Shown here: in pieces, positions 1-10,794 of the stretch | Layout: each line of letters begins with the position of its first letter | How positions within the stretch are numbered: position 1 is the stretch's first letter | DNA from: Trileptium ribeirensis | Lineage: Eukaryota > Nematoda > Enoplea > Enoplida > Thoracostomopsidae | Assembly: GCA_030248225.1 (NCBI GenBank) | Contig: JASANE010028053.1 | Location: 27,390 to 91,389, forward strand | DNA length: 64,000 nucleotides | Direction: 5' to 3' | Made by a program: the position numbers and the translations under genes | Notes under the pieces: model-generated | What the model was told of the DNA's origin: nothing | Database searches by the model: none | What the model saw: only the letters and a program-made list of their open reading frames with translations

Positions 1-947
1 AATCCGTATAACTTATACGTTCTGGAATGATAGAAACAGTTGCATGCTGATATTAACGCATATTTTATAATGTATGCATATAAGTATTTCTGATTTTCCT
101 TTTATGATAAAAATTACGCTTTACTAGGTACACCGTTACGCATATTTTTGTGCAATTTTCGTTATTCGGAAATTGAAAAAAAAACTCTGCAGTAAGGGCA
201 GCGCAACGGTTATTTTCAATACACCTTTGTTCCTTCAAAGGCTCTGGGTTCGGCTCCGTTTAAAATTTACAATTCCAGTTATTCCGTTCTCGCTGGTTTC
301 AGTTCAGGTTACTCCCTGCATTTTAGCATTTTCCACAGCCATGAAATTAGATGGTACTATTATCCCAATAATTTATCTCACTGTCGTACACATAAATTAA
401 AACAGCCTAGCACTTGATTATTTTGAGTTACTAAAACTTATCCTTCTAATCCGCGTGAAAAATTCTAGAATGGTAATCATGTCCGCACTGTAGGCTTGAA
501 GAACGAAATCAATGTGTTTACATCATTATATATAAAGCCTTAGACCTACCAGCTCAACCCTCAACCAAGCAACAAATGGCATTAAGTGAAGTTGTAGGTC
601 TTGAAAAAATTAATTATGTACCCAATTTTTAATGGATGCTGTAGGTTACTGAAATCTTCAAATATTGCAGTGCCCTGCATTATCAAAATTACAAAGCATT
701 AAATATGCTCGCGCTTTTAGAATTTAGGCAAAAATTCATTATTAACGCAGCGAAACAAAACAACGGTATGTGAGGTACACAATAATTGGCCATTATGCGT
801 CAAAAGTAACAAAAATTTCAAGGCAATGAAGAGCTACACCTGACAAAAGACATACTTGCATAAAAATCATTTGCTACAATGAAAAAGATTTGAGAAAAGA
901 TAACTTCGAACTTATTATAGGAATTTCGTACAATATACATGACGTAC
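1..947 (-). other. Intron 1 of the SLC35B1-like gene (partial)
   Basis: This stretch follows the splice donor of the SLC35B1-like exon on the minus strand. I looked for the next expected exon (the conserved segment after the first membrane helix) and did not find it, so the remaining exons should lie to the left of the window. Nothing else coding is supported here. Confidence 0.6.
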
Positions 948-1126
948 ATTTTTTCTTGAACAATCCCGTAATAAAAGTAGCACAGAAAAATTCCACAAGA
1001 ACATCCAATTAACTTCACACGACTTGTCATCTTTGGTGGAGCTGACGTTGACGACACAGTTATATAATAATTACTAATGCCAAAAGTATCTTTATCAGCA
1101 CTGTGAGATTTGACTTTCATAGACAT
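948..1126 (-). CDS. SLC35B1: SLC35B1-like transporter, first coding exon
   Basis: SLC35B1 is an ER-resident multi-pass transporter of the nucleotide-sugar transporter family, reported to exchange ATP/ADP or carry UDP-sugars. The exon encodes 59 residues plus two bases. Residues about 37-57 form the first membrane helix and contain the family signature CYFYYGIVQEK. The frame runs into a good donor (AAT, then GTACGT) in phase 2, so the next codon starts with AT, consistent with the Ile that follows QEK in the family. An in-frame TAG lies two codons upstream of the ATG at 1126. The protein would then have about 30 more residues before the first helix than usual. Met33, in the context MTSRVKL, would give a family-typical N-terminus, so the true start is open. 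The other exons are outside the window. Confidence 0.83.
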
Positions 1127-2045
1127 TTGCTATTCATTTTTAATAATAATGTCTAAGGTAACAATGTGTAATCAGTGATTGCACGGGAAACGGTAATAAG
1201 AACGAGATAAGACGAGATGATATATATATATATTAAAAATTTTGTCAGTCGACCGCTCTGACACTGGTATCCCCTGCTCCGAAACGAATTATATAATTTA
1301 GAAACATTAACAATTATAGCTTAACGCGATCATGATTTTGAGGTTTTAAATATAATAATTTAAGCATATATTTTGGCAGCCTTCGTAGTTTCTCTTTTGG
1401 ACTGCGCTCAGAGCAAACCAAACGACGTAGCGACGTGCAATGTGAGAGAATAAGGGGAAACTCAGCTTAAGAGTTTTCTTATCATTATTGATGTCACGTG
1501 TATATACTATATGTCAACAATTTTAGATATATAAATATATAATGAGGCCATAATAAAATCTTCGACCCTTAGCTAACAAAACATAATTTCTCCGTTTTTG
1601 GCTACGCCACATCAAAATAAACAAAACAAATGAAGTTCAAGGCGAAATGATCCTAGTCGAAAAGGTTTTAAAAGCCTCCAGCTTTTTGCTTTGTCGAACT
1701 ACACGTCGTTGTGTCACTGTAACACCTCTTTACAGTCGACCGCAATGACCATAATCTCTGACACGTTTCAGATACTAGCCTTCCCATTTTGTTTGCATTA
1801 ATTAACCATTTCTGGATTAAAGGATAAATTGATCGAATACAGAGATTTTTCTACCAATCGCTCCCTAAAATGCATTCTGCTTCATGCAACAAAATTAGCA
1901 TTTATGTAGTCTTTTCTTTATCTTATAACATAAATTATTTTTCGTCATATGTCCTGGACCAATTCCGTGTCTCTGTCATCATCCGCTCGGACATTTGTGA
2001 ACGGACATCTCTGAACACAAATAGCGTTTACTTTCTTATTTATTG
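1127..2045. other. 5' flank of the SLC35B1-like gene, no gene seen
   Basis: AT-rich sequence upstream of the minus-strand SLC35B1-like start codon. It would hold the promoter and 5' UTR. I see no open frame with recognisable protein and no clear repeat. Confidence 0.4.
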
Positions 2046-2049
2046 AGTC

Positions 2050-2730
2050 CTGAGTGAGTGAAACTAGCGGAGCGAAGAATTCTCAGTGGGCAATGTGGTA
2101 AATTTCGATGGTATCCGTTTCTGGGGTTTTTGGGATGTGACACGAATAACACGCGGACTGATTCGCGCGATAACTCATGTGAAAGCTTGAAATCTATATT
2201 TGCGCTCTATAGGCGCGAAGCCCGATTCCTACATCTTCCCCTTAAAAGGCGGGCCAAAGGGTCTCATGTCGGGTCTCGAAGGGACCCAAAAACCATGTTG
2301 CTTCTGTAACTCGACAACCGATGTAGATATCCGAGTTACATTGGCCTCGCTTTGTGTCCAGTTCTCTTAGAATGCAGGATTTGAGTTAAACGGGTTTTTA
2401 AATGTGCCCATGACAACCAAAACGTAATATCTAATCAACCGGTCGAGCTATATAGGTATGTTTGTCCTCATTCTATAGAGCAATTCATCATCTACATAGC
2501 TGCAAATAGTGTACTGTTATTGTCACTATTTTACTGCAAGATTGGGTCAAAAAGTGTTTTCCAATGGGCCCGTAGGACCCAAATTACTCGAAAATGGTAA
2601 TATCTGTTCAATAGCTAGAATGTGGTTGTTTTTGTAAATCAATAATATCTTCTATGTAGCTGCAAAAGTTGTGCTGCTATTGTCATTTACTTAGACTGCA
2701 AGGTTGGGTCAAAAAGGTCAAATTCGAAGC
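2050..2730 (+). repeat. Dispersed repeat family BF, copy 1
   Basis: This block is homologous in reverse orientation to 55500-56262. It begins near the motif AGCGGAGCGAAG, continues through a conserved core (gATAACTC, then GAAAGCTTGAAATCT and TTTGCGC), then a segment reading CAACCGATGTAGATATC. It ends in about two degenerate units of roughly 155 bp sharing GTGCTGCTATTGTCA and GGTTGGGTCAAAAAG. A frame of 83 codons crosses the block, but the matching block at 56 kb keeps only patches of it, so I regard it as non-coding. Confidence 0.65.
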
Positions 2731-2734
2731 TTAT

Positions 2735-3345
2735 ATAGTAAAAGATATGAAGGTACAGCGGATTTAAAATGTGCTAAAAATAACTTTTACATTAAACTTA
2801 ATGTATTGTGATGGCATTATAGCTTTTCTAAAACCTTAAACAGACTGAGGAAGCTAATAATGTTTATTTAACGATCAATGTCGGTTTTTGGACACCCAGA
2901 GCAAAAAGTCTTCCACTATCAACCCTTGCGTCTACTGCGTCAAACTGAGTGTGCTTACAACGCTCTATTTCCAGTTGCCCCCTTACATACGTTTGTTACA
3001 TGTTGTTCTGTAGGAAAGTTGAAAGTATTGGTTTATATGGTTCTAAGAGAAAATAATAGAACGTAATTTTCTAATCAGTGGTCAGAGACAATGTTTAGGC
3101 TAGCGTTAAGCAACCAGTGCCCGTCAGTTAGATGATAATGGTGATAATTTTCTGATCAGAATGAGATAAATGAGATAAACGATAAATAAATATGTGATAT
3201 TGCTCGCACAGTTTCAATAAATACAATTCATTGCCAAGAACCCAGTTTCTGTCTGCGTTGCATATATGTTGCTTTACTTCAATGTGGACTGATTTACAAC
3301 GTTTACAAACGCACTGGCTAGTGCTTGACGCAACTTATATTAGCC
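2735..3345 (+). mobile_element. Partial copy of the non-autonomous hAT element
   Basis: The sequence matches the interior of the hAT-like elements at 7991-9130 (opposite strand) and 29229-30411 (same strand), for example around GCTCGCACAGTTTCAATAAATA. The GC-rich ends with CAGGG termini are missing on both sides, so this is a truncated and diverged copy. It abuts the 3' side of the minus-strand Ty3/gypsy remnant. Confidence 0.7.
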
Positions 3346-3967
3346 ATTTTCCTCTTGTCTTTCGTCTTGTCTTGTTTCTATGGTTTGTTCCGACAGTGAA
3401 TCCGTTTCTTCTAGCTATTCCACTCGAACTTTCCTCTTTGGTCGCTTTTCGCTTCGTAATAGTGGTTGCTCAGTTTGTCTTTTTGATTCAGCGATATGAA
3501 TAAGGTGTCTTCTTGTGAACTTTCGCCTGCAATTTCAAATGGTTGTTTTTCTTCACTGTCATCACTAATTGTTATTACGTTTTCAGGCACTCGGGTCTTT
3601 TCCTTCTATTGTTGTTCTTTCTCCTTAGGTTCATTCTTTATTTGACCGTTCTTTTGACTGTAAATCTTTTCTTTCTTGCGGATTTTTCTTTTTTGTTTTC
3701 TCCACCGTTGTCCTAGATTCTTTCCACTGTTTCTTTCGTTTGTATACTTTCCATCTGCCAACTGTAGCTAGTGCTTTCCCTATTCCTGTTTCTTCCTGAC
3801 TTTCGATATTGAACCATTGGCTATCTTTTCTTTGGTTTGATAATTATTTGATCTTCTCCAACGATATTTCGGAATCATATTCTTCTTGATCCACTGCAGC
3901 TATTTGATAGTTTTAGTTCTTTGGTTTCCTTTTCGTTGATCTTTATTTGAATCGCTTGTTGTTGATT

Positions 3968-4285
3968 TCAGCTTGTTCTTTTGATCATTAGCGATTTGTA
4001 TTGGCTCTTAACATCTTCACTCTCAGGTTCCAAATTTTCGGTTCCAGGAACTACTGGTGCTTTTGACATGCAATCCGCATTGTGGTAATATCGTCCCGGT
4101 TTGTATACAATTGTATACATGTATTGAGGAATCTTGTTAGCCGTTAGAGCCAGTCGCACGGTCATTTGTTGCACCGGTCGCTTCTTATTCAGGATTAGGA
4201 CCAACAGAGCGTGATCTATGATGATAGTTGTATGGTTTCCCAATAAGTACGGCCCGAAATTTTGAACCGCTCGAATTACTGCCAA
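3968..4285 (-). pseudogene. Ty3/gypsy RNase H fragment
   Basis: This 105-residue frame holds the second half of the retroelement RNase H domain, which degrades the RNA strand during reverse transcription. Seen: AVIRAVQNFGPYLLG, an Asp-His-Ala segment (IIDHALL), and the closing YKPGRYYHNADCMSK, where family members have NADxLS. It ends with a short charged tail. The plus-strand copy encodes a near-identical segment at 36667-37050. The front of the domain is in another frame, so the gene is broken. Confidence 0.82.
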
Positions 4286-4367
4286 GTATTCTTGTTCTGT
4301 GATTCAATCATCTTCAAGGTCTCGAACGCCTGTTGAGTTTTTTCTGTCCACAACTGATAGAACTTCA

Positions 4368-4942
4368 TCATTTTTGATCTGATCGTTTATTAGTGATGTC
4401 GTACAACGGTGCCGCTATCGTTCCATAATAGGGTACGAATTGTCTATAGTATCTGGTTAAGCCCAAAAAGTTTTTGAGTTCAGTTATCGTTTTGGGTTTT
4501 GAAAAATTTGTATCTACTCCATTTTTTTTAAATCCGTTGATATTTGTTTGTTCGATACGATTTATCACAGAAACGAAATTTCTTCTTTTAGGAATTCGCA
4601 CTTTGAACCTTGTGCTTTAATTTAAGGTTTGATTCTCTGAGACATTGTAGTATTTGGTTGATGTCATATAAACGGTCTTAGCATGGCGTTGAGAAGATTG
4701 ATGTCGTCGAGCTAATATAGACATGACTTCATAGATACACCTGCCAGAACTAGTTGCATCATTCTTTGAGATGTTGCAGGTGCGTTCTTTAACCCGAAAG
4801 GCGTGATGTTGAACTCAAATAATCCATCGTGACAGATAACCACTGTCATTTCTTTGTCCTGTTCGTTCATGGGTACTTGCCAATAGCCTGATTTGAGATC
4901 TAACGTTGAGAAATACTTTGCACCGCGTAATGCATCCAACAT
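4368..4942 (-). pseudogene. Ty3/gypsy reverse transcriptase fragments
   Basis: Two frames carry RT. The first (4942-4712) shows FSTLDLKSGYWQVPM, which contains the first catalytic Asp of motif A, then the fingers/palm segment ending in PFGLKNAPATSQRMM. The YxDD segment that should follow near 4690-4720 is frame-shifted. The second (4601-4368) shows the thumb and connection motif LKNFLGLTRYYRQFVPYY, followed by IAAPLYDIT. The plus-strand copy at 36018-36653 has the same order and a preserved YLDD. Inactive. Confidence 0.87.
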
Positions 4943-4988
4943 TTCATCAATTCTGGGTAACGAGAAACTGACGCGATTTGTGATTGAG

Positions 4989-5216
4989 TCAGCATCCTCC
5001 GTTGAATGCTATCGGAAATACTGCCGTTTCTTTGAGTGGTGAATGACTGAAATATTTTTGGTATTGTTCTTCACTGACGATTGTTATTTGTGATCCGATA
5101 TGAACTAGGCCTCGAAGTTTCTTGTTTCTTTCTAGATACGTATCGATATAGCATCTTGACAGCACAGTTGAATCGCTACACGGTTTGTATTGTTCTATTC
5201 CGTCTACTTGTTTCAC
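4989..5216 (-). pseudogene. Ty3/gypsy aspartic protease remnant
   Basis: A 75-residue frame just upstream of RT in pol order contains GLVHIGSQITIVSEEQY. In this position retropepsins have a DTG or DSG active site followed by a hydrophobic strand; here the triad reads HIG, so the active-site Asp is lost. The protease call rests mainly on position and on the strand that follows. The same region in the plus-strand copy is split by the 31640-35188 insertion. Confidence 0.6.
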
Positions 5217-5539
5217 TGCTACGAATTTTTCTTTTTCTTCTATCGATATATCTTCAATTTTCTTTAGTTCATTTTGAACATTTCTTCTCGATCTATTCCG
5301 CTTGATCTTGTAGGTTGATTTTTCATTGTTTCATTTTGTGGATTTGATCGGTTTGGTACAACTCGGTATCGATTTTGACTTTGTTGTTGGTTTTCCACTT
5401 GCATTACTCTTGCGTTTTGTTCTGTATTCCATGGGAAGCATTGTTCTGTTTTTGTGGCCCAATTTCTTGTTGCACCTTGGTGTTTGATTCATCAGCGTTT
5501 ATCGGTTTTGCTGTTGCTGATTTGCCACCGATATCGGTA

Positions 5540-6589
5540 TTATTTGCTGTTGTTGCTCTGCAATTTCACTTCATTTGGTATTGCGTTGTTTGCTGCGATA
5601 CTTACACTGGGTGCATTGCTTGGGTATTGCTTGCTGCATTCCCATCGGTCCATAGTATGGTTGTGCCGATTGCCGCTTTGTGTTGGCATCACAGGTATCG
5701 ACATCGTCCACGGTTGTATGACTTGTTGCTCTTGTGGTTGGCGTACATGCGTTGGTTGATTGTTCCACCGTTGCGAACGCCATTGTACTTGCGGTCTTTG
5801 TAATCTCGGTCGGATCGCCTGTTGGCCTATGTTCGTTCTTATTTGATTTGTACTTGATTGACTCGGTCGATGAGATTGGATTTCTCTGTATCTAGGTCGT
5901 TGTTCGCTCATACTTCGCAATGCTTGGTCCATTTGTGATTCGGCCTTCTCTGTCAATGTCGGTCCGGTCTCTTCTTTCGTCGCGCACAATAGATTTCGGA
6001 TTTCGTTCTTTAATCCTGTGATCAACGCGAATACGAGGACCTCTTCGACTATTGAGTCGAGTATGCCGTTCGTAGTTAGGTAGCGTAGTGCATATACTCA
6101 TAAGCTATCTACGAAATCTTTGACTGTTGGCGTTTGTCATAGATTTTGCAGCTTGCTCATATGATTTGCTAGCTTTTTGGTGCACCAAATCTTTCTCTTA
6201 GCTTCTTGACCAATTCGCCGTAGTTGCATAGTTTTTCAGCATTTTGGAGTACTAGCAATTCTAAATATTCTTTCCGCTTCCCAGCGTATCTTTGCTTTCA
6301 GGAGTAGCAGTTTTGAAACTCCTGAGACTTGAGCCAGCGCTTTTTCGAGTTCTTAGCGAAATTTTTCGAAAGTGCATTCGCCTTTATAAGCTTGCAGGTT
6401 TCGAACTTCATTCTCCATTATTGCTTGACCGACTTCTTGTTTCGTTGTCTTCGCTGCAGGCGGCGTTTCTTTGATCAAGGATTCGAGCAGTAGTTGGTTC
6501 ATCGCCATTAGGTTGTTGTTTTGTTGGCTTTTATTATTGACTTGATTTGTTGTTACCGTCGCTTCTTGTGGTTGATGGATTTGGTACAC
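5540..6589 (-). pseudogene. Ty3/gypsy gag fragments
   Basis: Two frames carry parts of gag. The upstream one (6589-6353) has the start of a capsid-like domain, MENEVRNLQAYKGE followed by FEKF. The downstream one (6025-5540) has the capsid end, GLKNEIRNLLCATKEE, then a long Gln-, Asn- and Arg-rich segment. The other two copies contain the same landmarks (MENEVRNLQPYKGE at about 15.7 kb, DEIQNRLCATKEE at about 30.75 kb). Gag would form the particle and bind element RNA. A zinc-knuckle-like segment is only faintly visible. Broken by shifts. Confidence 0.75.
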
Positions 6590-7039
6590 GTACGGTGTTG
6601 TTGTTAACGGTACTCCGGGATCATCTAATTGTTTCCGGCGAATGGTATGTAATTGTATTGAGGGGCAAATCGTGTTGCACCATAATATCAGTATGCTCTG
6701 TTTTGCATTGCTCCGATTACCAATCTTTGCCCTTTATTTCATGTGCTCACCGTTTGAAATGCGTCGTAATTAGTTTTTGCGTTTGATGCATGTGCCCCCG
6801 CGTTGACTTGTTGGTTTAATTCGTTTATTGCTCTTGTAGTACTTGCGCCGACTTGTTCTTGATCTGCACCGACTCATGTTTGTTGTTCATCGTTGTTGAT
6901 AGTTGTTGTTGCTGTTGTACTTGTTGAATTTCGACTGTACTTCGCTCGATATATCCCGTTTGTTTCTTGAACATGGATTGTCGTTATTGCCATTTACGGT
7001 TGTTCTGATTCTTTGTCTTCTTTCTTTGTTTGAAGACTT

Positions 7040-7800
7040 TAGAACCAATGATTTGAATAAAAATGTTTATTTATAAAACAGTTAGATATAAAGTACACAG
7101 TTTCGAGGCACAATTCTTTTTAGGATACACCAAGTTATGACCACCGGTATTGTAGTCCTCGTTTTGCTCTGTGAAAAGTGCGGCTCTGTTGGCCCTTCTT
7201 TCTATTTTATTAAACATTAAGATTTAGGTTATCTAATATTCTATTAGTTTTTTTCGAGATTAATGCAAAATGCCCCGAACGGAAGCTAAAGCGTTAAATT
7301 TAAGGTGTTTAATAACCCCTAACACACAACCGAACGGAATGCGTGAGTGTTATATTATGAACTAGCTTGTAACGAAAGTACACACCCTAGTTGGAACTTT
7401 GTTTATCTAAGTCCTTTTGCACCCTAACGGAATGCACAACAGGTAATTATGAGGAGTGAAAGATTACTGAAGATCGGTCGTATTATCCACGCCCCTTACT
7501 CGCCCTGTGTTGTTCACGAAGTTAACCCCTGCATTAAGCTCGCACTGAAGATTTCTCACTCGGGCCGATAATTGACACTATTTATATACCATTAGGTTAC
7601 ATTCCAATTTGGCCCTACAGCTTAATTCCTTAAGCCCGAATACCTATATTTTTAATGCAATTAATATTACTAGAATAATAATATGGTACTATAATAATTA
7701 GTTTTTAGTATTAATTAATTAGTATTAATTTTAATATAATTTTAGTTTCCTGGTATCTAGAGCAACATTCATGGAACCAAAACAATAGGGTAATCAAAAA
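7040..7800 (-). repeat. LTR-like sequence of Ty3/gypsy copy 1
   Basis: This region lies on the 5' side of the minus-strand gag. Its reverse complement resembles 38100-38460, on the 3' side of the plus-strand copy: both have AACCCCTA, then a CCGGTAGGAATGC-like or CCGAACGGAATGC-like motif, then GAGTGTTAT. The relation and strand agree with 5' and 3' LTRs of one family. Exact LTR ends and a primer-binding site were not found. Short repeats of the type CCGAACGGAATG recur inside it. Confidence 0.5.
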
Positions 7801-7990
7801 AGGCATAAATACTCACTTCATGCAATTCTTTTGCATGTCAAACGAATCCGGTAAGAATATGAAAAATCCAAAAGTTGCCACACCGACGCTATTATTAAAC
7901 TAAACGTTGTTCCATATGTCCTAAAACACTTTGTAGCCGCCATACACTGACATAATATGTAAAACTCCAAGTTAGATAACAACTTAGCGG

Positions 7991-9130
7991 CAGGGAGTAA
8001 CCGGAATTCCGGTTCCGGCGAAAATCGTGTTCCGGTTGCGGTTCCGGCAAAGGGCAAAAACCATACCGGAACCGGAATTCCGGTTTAAAAATTTTGTTTG
8101 AAATTTTCCACGTTTTTTGCTTCATCCTGTAATCCAAACATATGAAATATATTATACAATGATCAAGCTCTAATACAATCAAGCAAAAGAAAAGATTAAC
8201 TAACCAATTTGCCCAGTGAAACGTAAGTAGGGCACATAATTTGAGCAGGAATTTTTCATAATAACCTGCAGGAGTTTGTTAAATCAAAGCCAGGTCGATG
8301 CTTGTTGCAGCTGTTTTACACATCCAGAAGTCTGTGGGATACGTTTGAATTAAACCGGTCCAACTCGGTAACAGAGTATGGCTTACACAGAAGTACTTAG
8401 GGTATGCTTGGCTAACATAAATTGCGTCAAGCACCCGCCAGTGCGCTTGTATACTTGGTAAATCAGTCTAAATTGAAGTAAACTAACATTATCTGCAACG
8501 CAGCTAGAAACTGCTTTCTTGGCAATGAACTGTATTTATTGAAACTGTGCGAGCAGCATCACAGTGTGTCTCATTTATAGCATTCTGATTAGAAAGTTAT
8601 CATCATGATCTAACTGACGGGCACTGTTTGTCCAACGATAGCCTAAACAGTGTCTCTGACCACTGATCAGAAAATTACATTCTATCTATTATTTTCTCTT
8701 AGAATCATATAAACCAATAGTTTTAAGTTTCCTACAGAAGAACATGCAACAAACGTATGTGTAGCAACGGGAGGCGACAGGAGACAGAGCGAAAGCGTGT
8801 ATTCTACGCTCCAAGCTTTGTAAGCACATTCGATTTGACGCAGTATACGCAATGGTGTATAGTAGAAGACATTTTGTGCTCTGAATGTCCAAAAACCTAC
8901 ATATTTGATCGATAAATAAACATTATTAGCTTATTCAGTCTTTAAAGTTTCAGAAAGGCAATAATACCATCGCAATACATTAAGTTTAATGTAAAAGTTA
9001 TTTTTAATGCATTTTAAATCCACTATACCTTCATTTCTTCCGTCATCTGTTTTACTATATATATATAAATTTCGAAGACGAGGTTCCGGTTCCGGTTTAA
9101 ATGGACGGTTCCGGTTCCGGTTATTCCCTG
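7991..9130 (-). mobile_element. Non-autonomous hAT element, complete, copy 1
   Basis: The element starts CAGGGAGTAACCGG and ends CCGGTTATTCCCTG. It is flanked on both sides by the perfect 8-bp duplication CTTAGCGG (7983-7990 and 9131-9138). CAGGG-type ends with an 8-bp duplication are hallmarks of the hAT superfamily. The terminal 100 bp or so on each side are arrays of CCGGAACCGGAA-type subrepeats. At 1140 bp it has no room for a transposase. It is inverted relative to the copy at 29229-30411. Confidence 0.9.
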
Positions 9131-9479
9131 CTTAGCGGGGATATGCTCGGTCAATTCATAAATTCAACAATAATTAGTCGACAGCTTCTACACAACTTGA
9201 TCACACTCAAATCAAACTAAAATCAAAACATAAGTAAAGGGTTAGCCAGGGGATAAAATAAGTGGGATATATGCAAATTTGGACTAAATAAGGAAGAATA
9301 GATTAGGATTAGGAATGGGACAGAGGGTGTAATAACTGAAAAATTTGTAAAACCCAAGTATTTTGGTCTCCCAGGAGGTTAGGAACAAATTTAAGGTTTT
9401 TGGACCTAAAACCCCCTGGATAGCCTGGGAATACCCTACAATATTCCACATCCAAACACAGAACCACGGTTTAAAACAA

Positions 9480-10440
9480 AATATATTGCTATTTTTTACG
9501 ACTTTCACAGGGGCAGGGGTTGGTAGGAGATTTTTGGTTATGACGGCTATTGGTAATTAAAACAGGACGGGATTCGTCACCAGATTGTGTGGTCCGAGGT
9601 GTGGCCAGTAGTATGCCGTTGGGATGTTGTGTTGGCGCGCGTCCTTCTTTCCTTGATCAGTGGTCGTGCCCTATATACGTGCCCTCTAGTACGTCTCTTG
9701 TGAGGGTTGTACGACCGCCCCCGAATGGCTGACGACGCATGTTTAAGTGTCAGAACTTAGGACATAGATTTACGCTAATACGGTCCTTATTTAGGGGTTA
9801 CTGTTTGAGTGAACACCAGTTACTTTTGGGTTAACTGCTATTTTAGTAAAGATCTTATAAATTGACACAATCGACCCCCGAATCGCTTGCGCGATTGCAG
9901 GGTTAATTGGTTACCTTAACCTGAGCCTTAGATATACGATACTAGGTGCATATTTTGTAGTCGCCTCAGAATGGCTGGCTGCTTACGATGAACTATCTAG
10001 TAGCGGTCGACTACCAAATAGTTGAAATCTCTCACTCTGTGCAGACCCCAAAAGGCTGCCGTACATAGGAGATCCAGGCCCCCGAATGGCTGGCCCAAAA
10101 TTAGTAGTTGGGATCTACTGGAGGCTTAAGGAGGTAATCGAATCCAACCCCTTACTCAACCGGTCTTCTCAAGACTAACGCCCCTTGTTGAGCGGCCCCG
10201 AATGGCAGGCGCACCCAACAAGTGGCTCAAGTCCCCGGGCCCACCTATTCTTCTCGCCCTGGCTTTCTCACTCGACACTTCACAAGTTTTTACGTATCAT
10301 TAGTATAATTAATGCGATCGATGCCCCTCTTATTACTTGTTTTATAGAACCTAACGATATTATTTGGGAAACTAATATTATTAAGGTAAGTAATAATATT
10401 TTTAATTTACCTATTGGTATCTTTAACTAACTGGCAATGA
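9480..10440 (-). repeat. Solo-LTR-like sequence of the Ty3/gypsy family
   Basis: The sequence near 9540 (TATGACGGCTATTGGTA, later GGCCAGTAGTATGCCG) matches 17985-18055 and, reversed, 27300-27400 and 38785-38805, which sit at the LTR/gag side of the other copies. The short motif CCCCGAATGGCTG recurs at least four times between 9715 and 10210. No internal retroelement domain follows on either side, so this may be a solo or truncated LTR. Ends are uncertain. Confidence 0.5.
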
Positions 10441-10794
10441 TGCTGATTCTGAACCACAACGAATTACACAGTCCGCTCGTAGATGTTTTTAGGCACATTC
10501 TTGAAAGCCGACTATAGGCCTTGCCTTCATCTCGATGTTTACGGCAATAAGCCGCGACTCTCTACGATATAATTATGCTAACCGCAATTCTTTGCGTAAT
10601 TGTAAGTTCGAAACATAAAAATAATTAGAACGCCCGAAAACCATAAGCCGAAAGCTTTTTAGATGCTTGAGCTGTAATTAACACCAATTCTGAATTAACA
10701 GACATTCCCGACGTAATTATGCTAACATGCTGACACCAAAGTATTAACTAAGTAATCTTTTTAAAAATTAATACCAATTAATGCAACAAAATTA

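Larger units (their letters stand above)
3345..7040 (-). mobile_element. Ty3/gypsy retrotransposon copy 1, degenerate internal region
   Basis: Reading on the minus strand from 7040 downward, the order is gag, protease, reverse transcriptase, RNase H, the order of Ty3/gypsy pol. No integrase is seen; the element stops about 600 bp after RNase H, where it meets a truncated hAT repeat. Frames are broken by many shifts and stops. Long stretches match the plus-strand copy at 27.4-37.3 kb and the minus-strand copy at 12.2-18 kb. This copy is valuable because it keeps the uninterrupted version of the site where the plus-strand copy was later invaded (about 5140-5155). Confidence 0.88.

Noticed and set aside
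173..400. 75-codon frame at the left edge
   Set aside because: Lies in the SLC35B1-like intron on the opposite strand, no motif, probably chance.
5081..5803. Hydrophobic Leu/Phe/Cys-rich frames on the plus strand over retroelement copy 1
   Set aside because: They are the opposite strand of gag, protease and RT; their composition is that of a complement of Lys/Gln/Asn-rich sequence.
8689..8892. 67-codon frame conserved between the two hAT copies (also 29492-29695)
   Set aside because: The DNA around it is equally conserved, the third copy (2878-3066) does not keep it, and it has no ATG start. It is a by-product of recent element similarity.
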